Below, piece after piece: positions 6,518-10,662 of a stretch of DNA of 10,662 nucleotides. The stretch lies in assembly GCA_025449435.1 (NCBI GenBank), contig JANWJO010000141.1:1-10662 (forward strand), read 5' to 3'. The number at the start of each line of letters is the position of its first letter. The stretch's first letter is position 1. The translations under genes and the position numbers were made by a program. Below the pieces are notes generated by a model. That model was not told the origin of the DNA and did not search any database. It worked only from the letters and a program-made list of their open reading frames with translations. This DNA is from Chloroflexota bacterium. Its GTDB lineage: Bacteria; Chloroflexota; UBA4733.

Positions 6518-8002
6518 GTGGACGCCGCGCCCGTGCTCAATGTGGTCATCCCGACCATTAACTACGCGCCACTGCTGCCGTTTATCATCGTGTTTGTCAC
6601 TGGCTTAGTGGCGCTGGTGCTCGATCCGCTTCTTCCGCAGGTGCGCCATAGCCTCATCGCCTGGATTTCGCTGGTTGGCTTAGGTCTGGCGTTTATTGAT
6701 TGTGTCACGCTGTTTGGTGGGACCAATGCCGCCTTTGGCGGCACTTATATAGCCGACAACTTCGGCATGTTCTTCTCTTTCATTTTGTTGTGTGCTTCAG
6801 CAGCCACCATCTTGCTGGCTGTGCGCTATCCTTCGCGCGTTTCACTCAATGAAGGGGACTTCTACGGCCTCATCTTGTTTTGTACGGCCGGTATGCTGTT
6901 AGTCGTCCAAGCTTCGGACTTTGTGATCCTCATCATTGGCATCGAAACACTGTCGATCGCGCTGTATGTCATGGCCGGTTACACGCGTAATCGCATTCAG
7001 TCCGACGAAGCGGCGCTCAAGTACTTCCTGATGGGTGCCTTCGCTTTTGGCTTCCTGTTGTACGGTACGGCCCTCATCTACGGCTCCGCGGGCAGCACGC
7101 AGTATGCAGCCGTAGCGAAGGCGCTGGGTGCAGAGGCCGGTACCGGCTTGTATAACCTGGCTGTGGTCGGTATGGGCTTGCTCATGGTCGGATTCGGCTT
7201 TGAGCTAGCCTTCGTGCCGTTCCACCAGTGGACACCCGATGTATACGACGGCGCTCCGGCGCCGGTCACAGCGTTCATGTCCGTCGCCACCAAAGTGGCC
7301 GTATTTGCCGGGCTCATTCGCGTGCTCGAAATGGCGTTGTCGCCACTCACCGCCGACTGGTTCTCGGTGCTATGGGCACTGTCGGTGCTCACCATGGTGG
7401 TAGGGAACGTCATCGCCGTTGTGCAGACCAATATTAAGCGCATGCTGGCTTACTCCAGCATTGCCCAGGCTGGCTACGTACTCATCGGTGTCCTGGCAGC
7501 CGGTCCGGATGGGCAGCAAAGCGTGATGTTCTATCTCGCCGCGTATATGTTGATGAACTTCGGCGCGTTTGCCGTTGTTGCGGCACTGTCGCGCGGCGAC
7601 ACCGAGGCGCTCGACCTCAACGATTACGCCGGTCTTAGCAAGCGCGCACCTTTTATGGCAGCGGTGATGCTCATTTGCATGCTATCTCTTGCCGGCATTC
7701 CGCTTACCGGAGGATTCGTTGGCAAGCTGTACATCTTCGTGGCTGCCATTGAAGCAGGGCATCCTGAACTGGTGGTCATTGCCGTGCTGGCATCGGCCGT
7801 CTCCGCCTTTTACTACCTGCGGGTGGTGTACTACATGTATTTCCGGTCACCTGCGAGCGATGTGGGAGCGGTGCCCGCCATTGGGCGCGAAGTTCTGGTG
7901 CTTGTGGCCATCGCGGCCATCGGGACGATCTTCCTCGGTGTCCTCCCCTGGACGATCCTGGGCGTCGCTCACCAATCGGTAGCCCTCGCCGTCACGCCGT
8001 AA
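6518..8002 (+). CDS. nuoN: NADH-quinone oxidoreductase subunit N (NuoN/ND2)
   Basis: This 494-residue subunit, with about 14 helices, is the antiporter-like pump nearest the NuoJ/K module. Signatures are IGIETLSIALYVMAGY (E143, the TM5 glutamate), PFHQWTPDVYDGAPAPVTAF, SVATKVAVFAG (K259), KRMLAYSSIAQAGY and LAGIPLTGGFVGKLYIF (K403). At the position of the conserved TM7 lysine (usually FKL.L.PFH) this protein has glutamate: FELAFVPFH, E229, codon GAG 7202-7204. GTG 6518 is chosen as the start because GAGAGG at 6504-6509 lies 8 nt upstream and the resulting N-terminus fits the family. The in-frame ATG at 6428 lies inside nuoM and would add 30 non-membrane, Arg/Pro-rich residues. Confidence 0.96.
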   Translation: MDAAPVLNVVIPTINYAPLLPFIIVFVTGLVALVLDPLLPQVRHSLIAWISLVGLGLAFIDCVTLFGGTNAAFGGTYIADNFGMFFSFILLCASAATILLAVRYPSRVSLNEGDFYGLILFCTAGMLLVVQASDFVILIIGIETLSIALYVMAGYTRNRIQSDEAALKYFLMGAFAFGFLLYGTALIYGSAGSTQYAAVAKALGAEAGTGLYNLAVVGMGLLMVGFGFELAFVPFHQWTPDVYDGAPAPVTAFMSVATKVAVFAGLIRVLEMALSPLTADWFSVLWALSVLTMVVGNVIAVVQTNIKRMLAYSSIAQAGYVLIGVLAAGPDGQQSVMFYLAAYMLMNFGAFAVVAALSRGDTEALDLNDYAGLSKRAPFMAAVMLICMLSLAGIPLTGGFVGKLYIFVAAIEAGHPELVVIAVLASAVSAFYYLRVVYYMYFRSPASDVGAVPAIGREVLVLVAIAAIGTIFLGVLPWTILGVAHQSVALAVTP

Positions 8003-8030
8003 TCGGTCTCGCGCACCGGCGGTGAACCGA
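8003..8030 (+). terminator. Stem-loop directly after nuoN (weak terminator or processing stem)
   Basis: TCGGT at 8003-8007 pairs with ACCGA at 8026-8030, and inside it CACC at 8014-8017 pairs with GGTG at 8021-8024 around a GGC loop. The stem starts on the base after the nuoN stop, a usual place for a 3' structure. No T-run follows, so it is not a classical intrinsic terminator; it may protect the 3' end or act with Rho. Confidence 0.3.
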
Positions 8031-8037
8031 GCTGCTT

Positions 8038-8064
8038 AGGAGGTAGTACACCCGTCGAGGAGGT
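8038..8064 (+). promoter_or_regulatory. Duplicated Shine-Dalgarno AGGAGGT before the kinase gene
   Basis: AGGAGGT occurs at 8038-8044 and again at 8058-8064, exactly 20 nt apart. The second is 6 nt from ATG 8071 and is the functional site for that start. The first has no ATG, GTG or TTG at a suitable distance, so it may be a standby ribosome site, the relic of an earlier start, or chance. Confidence 0.6.
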
Positions 8065-8070
8065 TGCCGG

Positions 8071-9234
8071 ATGGATGTTGCCATCCTGGCCGACGACCTC
8101 ACCGGTGCAGCTGATAGCGCCGTGCAATGCACCGGAAACCAGCGTTTGGTCATGCTGGCACTAGATACATCCACCAAACTGGATGCGGCCGTCGCGTCGT
8201 ACGACCTCAATAGCCGCGACAGCTCGCCGGAACGGGCAGCCGCCTCGGTGCGCGCAGCGGTGGCAGCGCTCTCGTCTCGCCGTCCGACCTGGTGGATGAA
8301 GAAGATCGATTCGACATTGCGCGGCCACGTGGCTGCCGAGGTGACGGCGTTTCTCCAGGCCACAGGAGTTGATCTAGTCATTTGCACACCGGCGTATCCA
8401 GCCTTACATCGCACGGTCGCTTCCGGCCGCCTGTATCGTTGGTGGAATGTGAGCACAGGCTCGGGCGTACCCATCGCGCCCATCTTCCACGCACAGCATG
8501 TGATCGTGGAGAGCATCTCGCTTTCCCAGATCCACCTGGGCCCTCAGTTCGTCGCCGGCACGCTCGACGCCTGCCAGACCGGTAGTGTCGTGCTGTGTGA
8601 CGGCATCACCGATCACGACCTGGACGTGGTGGTGGACGCGGGGCAGCGGTGCCACCGCCAGGTTGCTTATGCTGGCTCTGCCGGACTCATGGGTGCGCTG
8701 GCACGGTTGCTGTATCGTGAAGCCGATGTGCCCGCTCCCCCGTTGCCAGCGAGCGGACCCGCTGCCTGTTTAGCAGGATCGCTCAATGCCGTGACGCGAG
8801 ACCAACTCGATTACTTGCGCCGTCAGGGCGACGCAAGCCTAACGTTTGTTGAAGTGACTCTCGACGGTGGCACGGCACCAGCGGTGCATGAGGTGCTCGC
8901 CGCAGTGCATGCGGGAAAGTCAGTAATCGCGTCAACACCAGCGGTCCGGCTCGACCACCCGTTGGTGCCGCCTGCCCAAGCGCTGGCGCAGCTTGGTGCC
9001 ACGCTGCTCCGCGAGGGTGGTGTACGGCGCTTTGTAGCTACAGGGGGCGATGTGGCACGCAAGTTGTGTGCAGCGTTCGGGGCGACGCAGTTTGCCGTGA
9101 CGGGCAACGTGGGCGAGGGCGTCCCGTGCTTGGAAGCCACGCTGCCAGACCCCGTCCACCTGGCGACGAAGGCAGGAGGATTTGGTGAGGTGGATGCCCT
9201 GGCTCGCTGCTTGCGCTACTTGCGATCTGCTTAG
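8071..9234 (+). CDS. Four-carbon acid sugar kinase family protein (DUF1537, two-domain)
   Basis: The 387-residue protein has the two-domain layout of DUF1537 kinases (OtnK/DtnK/LtnK type), which phosphorylate acid sugars such as 3-oxo-tetronate or threonate with ATP. The N-terminal substrate domain shows ILADDLTGAADSAVQ (residues 5-19), KKIDSTLRGHVAAE (77-90), PAYPALHRTVASG (107-119) and AGSAGLMGAL (201-210). The C-terminal nucleotide domain shows FVATGGDVARKL (321-332), NVGEGVP (346-352) and ATKAGGFGEVD (365-375). Several signature positions differ from what I recall as usual: H113 for Gly before Arg, V328 for Thr in GGDT, E349 for Pro, and A368 for Ser/Thr in KSGG. The protein is somewhat shorter than typical members (about 420). 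No aldolase, dehydrogenase or PdxA2 partner is nearby. The substrate cannot be assigned, so no symbol is given. The start is fixed by AGGAGGT 6 nt upstream. Confidence 0.88.
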   Translation: MDVAILADDLTGAADSAVQCTGNQRLVMLALDTSTKLDAAVASYDLNSRDSSPERAAASVRAAVAALSSRRPTWWMKKIDSTLRGHVAAEVTAFLQATGVDLVICTPAYPALHRTVASGRLYRWWNVSTGSGVPIAPIFHAQHVIVESISLSQIHLGPQFVAGTLDACQTGSVVLCDGITDHDLDVVVDAGQRCHRQVAYAGSAGLMGALARLLYREADVPAPPLPASGPAACLAGSLNAVTRDQLDYLRRQGDASLTFVEVTLDGGTAPAVHEVLAAVHAGKSVIASTPAVRLDHPLVPPAQALAQLGATLLREGGVRRFVATGGDVARKLCAAFGATQFAVTGNVGEGVPCLEATLPDPVHLATKAGGFGEVDALARCLRYLRSA

Positions 9235-9313
9235 GAGATCGGTGGCTACCGCATTGTCCGGCTCGTTGACTTCCGTCTGGCCAGTACGGCATGGTAGGGC
9301 CGTTGGGAAGTGG

Positions 9314-9320
9314 AAAAGGA
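9314..9320 (+). promoter_or_regulatory. Ribosome-binding site that decides the nrdR GTG start
   Basis: AAAAGGA lies 6 nt before GTG 9327, the codon that gives the family-typical N-terminus (V/M-R-C-P-x-C). This supports the shorter form over a start at ATG 9291. Confidence 0.6.
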
Positions 9321-9326
9321 TGGCCT

Positions 9327-9812
9327 GTGCGGTGCCCCGCTTGTGCGTTTAGCGAAACGCAGGTCATCGATTCTCGCGAACTGGAAGATGGTGCAGTCAC
9401 GCGCCGCCGCCGCAAGTGCCTACGTTGCAGCGCGCGCTTTACCACTTACGAGCGCGGCGAGCCCTTGCAACTACAAGTGGTCAAGAAGGATGGGCGGCGA
9501 GAGCCCTATTCACGCGACAAACTGTTCCGCAACACGCTCAAGGCGCTGGAGAAACGGCCGGTGAGCAGCGAGGCGGTCGACGCCTTCCTGCGGACCATTG
9601 AACTCCAGTTGCACGAACTGGGCAAGCTGGAAGTCTCGTCACGCCAGATCGGGGAGTTAGTCCTTAATGGGCTCAAAGAGCTCGATCCTGTGGCGTATAT
9701 CCGCTTCGCATCGGTGTATGTAGGGTTTGCAGACCTCGACTCGATGAAGCGCGAAGTAGATACACTCCTTGGTCAGCATCGCGTCACGGATGATGGTCCG
9801 CCCCCCCCATAG
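9327..9812 (+). CDS. nrdR: Transcriptional repressor NrdR
   Basis: This 161-residue cytoplasmic regulator represses ribonucleotide reductase genes by sensing ATP/dATP. The N-terminal zinc ribbon is complete: C3-P-A-C6 and C31-L-R-C34, with the family motifs VIDSRELEDGAVTRRRRKC and RFTTYER. An ATP-cone follows from about residue 46 to 140 (VVKKDGRREPYSRDKLFRN, then VAYIRFASVYVGFADLD). GTG 9327 is chosen because it gives the invariant start (V/M)RCPxC and has AAAAGGA at 9314-9320, 6 nt upstream. The in-frame ATG 9291 would add 12 residues before the zinc ribbon and lacks a good ribosome site. The C-terminus ends in a Pro run encoded by eight consecutive Cs. No reductase gene or obvious NrdR box is in the window. 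Confidence 0.96.
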   Translation: MRCPACAFSETQVIDSRELEDGAVTRRRRKCLRCSARFTTYERGEPLQLQVVKKDGRREPYSRDKLFRNTLKALEKRPVSSEAVDAFLRTIELQLHELGKLEVSSRQIGELVLNGLKELDPVAYIRFASVYVGFADLDSMKREVDTLLGQHRVTDDGPPPP

Positions 9813-9817
9813 TGTCC

Positions 9818-9833
9818 CTCCTGGCGGCGGGAG
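9818..9833 (+). terminator. Short hairpin just after nrdR
   Basis: CTCCTG at 9818-9823 pairs with CGGGAG at 9828-9833 (6 bp with one G-U) around a GCGG loop, 5 bp after the nrdR stop. The following TAGTCACTAAAA has no T-run, so termination strength is doubtful. Confidence 0.3.
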
Positions 9834-9873
9834 TAGTCACTAAAAGGGCTGTGCTCGTCGTCCTTCGTGTTTA

Positions 9874-9897
9874 CTCCCCGCCCCGGGGATCGGGGAG
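9874..9897. repeat. 7-bp GC stem-loop in the nrdR-DUF2342 spacer
   Basis: CTCCCCG at 9874-9880 is the exact reverse complement of CGGGGAG at 9891-9897, with a 10-nt loop that itself contains CCCCGGGG. Neither strand shows a clear T-run after the stem. It overlaps the G-quadruplex motif at 9885-9911, so the two folds would compete for the same guanines. Confidence 0.45.
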
Positions 9898-9911
9898 GGT
9901 GGGGGGTGGGG
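9885..9911 (+). other. Strong G-quadruplex-forming motif
   Basis: On the + (coding) strand there are five consecutive G-runs of 4, 4, 3, 6 and 4 guanines, separated by loops of 3, 1, 1 and 1 nt. Four or more runs with single-base loops are the class expected to be most stable. The motif lies 73 bp after nrdR and 69 bp before the next ATG, so an RNA quadruplex could form in the transcript. The pattern is seen directly; formation in the cell is inference. Confidence 0.7.
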
Positions 9912-9979
9912 TTGCCCAATCAAACCTACCCCTCCGGTTCCATAACCCCTCAGTGGTAGGATGAGTTGTCGGTAACACC

Positions 9980-10662
9980 ATGGCGAAGGCGAGGCAGTAC
10001 GTGCACAGCTTAGCTCGGAAAACGCTGCGGAGCGTCGCTCTCGCCAGCGTCATCGCGGCGGGCGTGTACGCCACGCAGCGAGTGCAGCACCTGCAATCGG
10101 GGCGCCACCCAGTTATCGACTGGCAGCGCGTACAGCGTATCGCTACCAATACCGCTGTACGTGGGCATCACGCGGCCGATGAGCCACTGGCAGTTCGCCA
10201 GGCCGAGTTCCTCAAGGGCATCGAAAGTGTCGAGCCGCTGATCGCCCGTTATACCAAAACGGTTCTCCCCCAACCATTGCGGCAGGTCTACGCCTTTGAC
10301 CGTTCGCAGTGGATCGAGGCCAATGTCGCCACGTTTCAGGTGATGTTCGCCCCGGTGGAATCCATGTACCGCTCGGTGCTGGGACGGCTATCGCAAAGCC
10401 AGATCGGCCCGCTGTTCAGCTTGGCCAATTCGGCCATGCTCACCTGGCAGTTGGGCATGCTCCTGGGATATTTGAGCCGCCGGGTCCTTGGCCAGTACGA
10501 CATGTCACTCCTTGGGCGTGAACCAGTCGTGGCCGGCCGGCTGTACTTCGTGGAAGAAAACATCGCCTCCAGCGAGCGCTTGCTCAAAGTGCCACCGGAA
10601 CAGTTCCGCCAGTGGATTTGCTTGCACGAGGCGACGCACGCCTTCGAGTTCGAAGGCCATTC
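9980..10662 (+). CDS. DUF2342 zincin-like metallopeptidase (F420-biosynthesis-associated family), 3' truncated by window
   Basis: The frame is open from ATG 9980 to the window end (227 codons plus 2 bases). The end of the visible part, LHEATHAFEFEGH, contains the zinc-protease signature H216-E-A-T-H220. This and the preceding helices (VIDWQRVQRIA, VARLYFVEENI-like GRLYFVEENIA, PPEQFRQWICLHEATH) match the DUF2342 family, annotated as zinc-dependent metalloprotease or 'coenzyme F420 biosynthesis associated'. No substrate is established that I know of. The N-terminus has a basic stretch and then an uncharged segment (about 18-32, SVALASVIAAGVYAT), possibly a membrane anchor or signal. ATG 9980 lacks a nearby Shine-Dalgarno; the in-frame GTG 10001 has GAGG 6 nt upstream and could be the true start. 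In actinobacteria this family often sits beside tilS, hpt and ftsH, which would lie beyond the window. Confidence 0.88.
   Translation, partial: MAKARQYVHSLARKTLRSVALASVIAAGVYATQRVQHLQSGRHPVIDWQRVQRIATNTAVRGHHAADEPLAVRQAEFLKGIESVEPLIARYTKTVLPQPLRQVYAFDRSQWIEANVATFQVMFAPVESMYRSVLGRLSQSQIGPLFSLANSAMLTWQLGMLLGYLSRRVLGQYDMSLLGREPVVAGRLYFVEENIASSERLLKVPPEQFRQWICLHEATHAFEFEGH

Noticed and set aside
9266..9297. TTGACT at 9266-9271 as the -35 box of an nrdR promoter
   Set aside because: No acceptable -10 hexamer lies 16-18 bp downstream, so I cannot support a promoter here.
9291..9326. ATG 9291 as the nrdR start
   Set aside because: It would add 12 residues before the zinc ribbon, which in NrdR begins at the N-terminus, and it lacks a good ribosome site; GTG 9327 has AAAAGGA.
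9957..9962. TAGGAT as a -10 box for the DUF2342 gene
   Set aside because: No matching -35 is visible at normal spacing, and a single hexamer is too weak to report as a promoter.
9871..10149. Minus-strand open frame of 92 codons spanning the last spacer and the DUF2342 start
   Set aside because: It overlaps a clear + strand gene, has no recognisable domain, and reads through the G-rich structural region as Pro-rich sequence.
1..10662. CRISPR array, insertion sequence, phage or toxin-antitoxin module
   Set aside because: I found no spaced direct repeats, transposase, integrase or small paired genes on either strand; the region is ordinary core genome with short spacers.

Overview
The window looks like chromosomal core-metabolism DNA from a GC-rich bacterium (about 60% GC by eye). 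NADH:quinone oxidoreductase subunits, an actinobacterial/chloroflexal-type DUF2342 metalloprotease-like protein and a formate-dehydrogenase-like NuoG end together suggest Chloroflexota or a related terrabacterial lineage. That assignment is inference; no rRNA or other firm taxonomic marker is present. Every gene I support is on the + strand.

Region 1 (1-8002) is the distal half of a respiratory complex I (nuo) operon in the canonical order: the 3' end of nuoG, then nuoH, nuoI, nuoJ, nuoK, nuoL, nuoM and nuoN. NuoI carries the two [4Fe-4S] clusters that pass electrons towards the quinone. NuoH forms most of the quinone chamber and the membrane heel. NuoJ and NuoK link it to the three antiporter-like pumps NuoL, NuoM and NuoN. 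Coupling is tight at nuoG/H (9 bp), nuoI/J and nuoJ/K (4-base overlaps) and nuoM/N (13 bp). Two spacers of 122 and 129 bp (before nuoI and before nuoL) are rich in short inverted repeats and could be processing or regulatory points.

Region 2 (8003-9234) holds a stem-forming spacer and then a complete two-domain DUF1537 'four-carbon acid sugar kinase', preceded by two identical AGGAGGT ribosome-binding sequences. None of its usual catabolic partners is in the window.

Region 3 (9235-9812) is nrdR, the ATP/dATP-sensing repressor of ribonucleotide reductase genes. Its start is best placed at a GTG rather than at the upstream ATG.

Region 4 (9813-10662) is a 167-bp spacer with two hairpins and a striking five-run G-quadruplex motif. 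It is followed by the 5' part of a DUF2342 zincin-like gene that runs off the window just past its HEATH motif.

I see no new multi-gene system. The points most worth checking are: a lysine-to-glutamate change at the normally invariant TM7 lysine of NuoN; the G-quadruplex between nrdR and the DUF2342 gene; the solitary, motif-divergent kinase; and a NuoG that ends where related molybdopterin enzymes continue into another domain.
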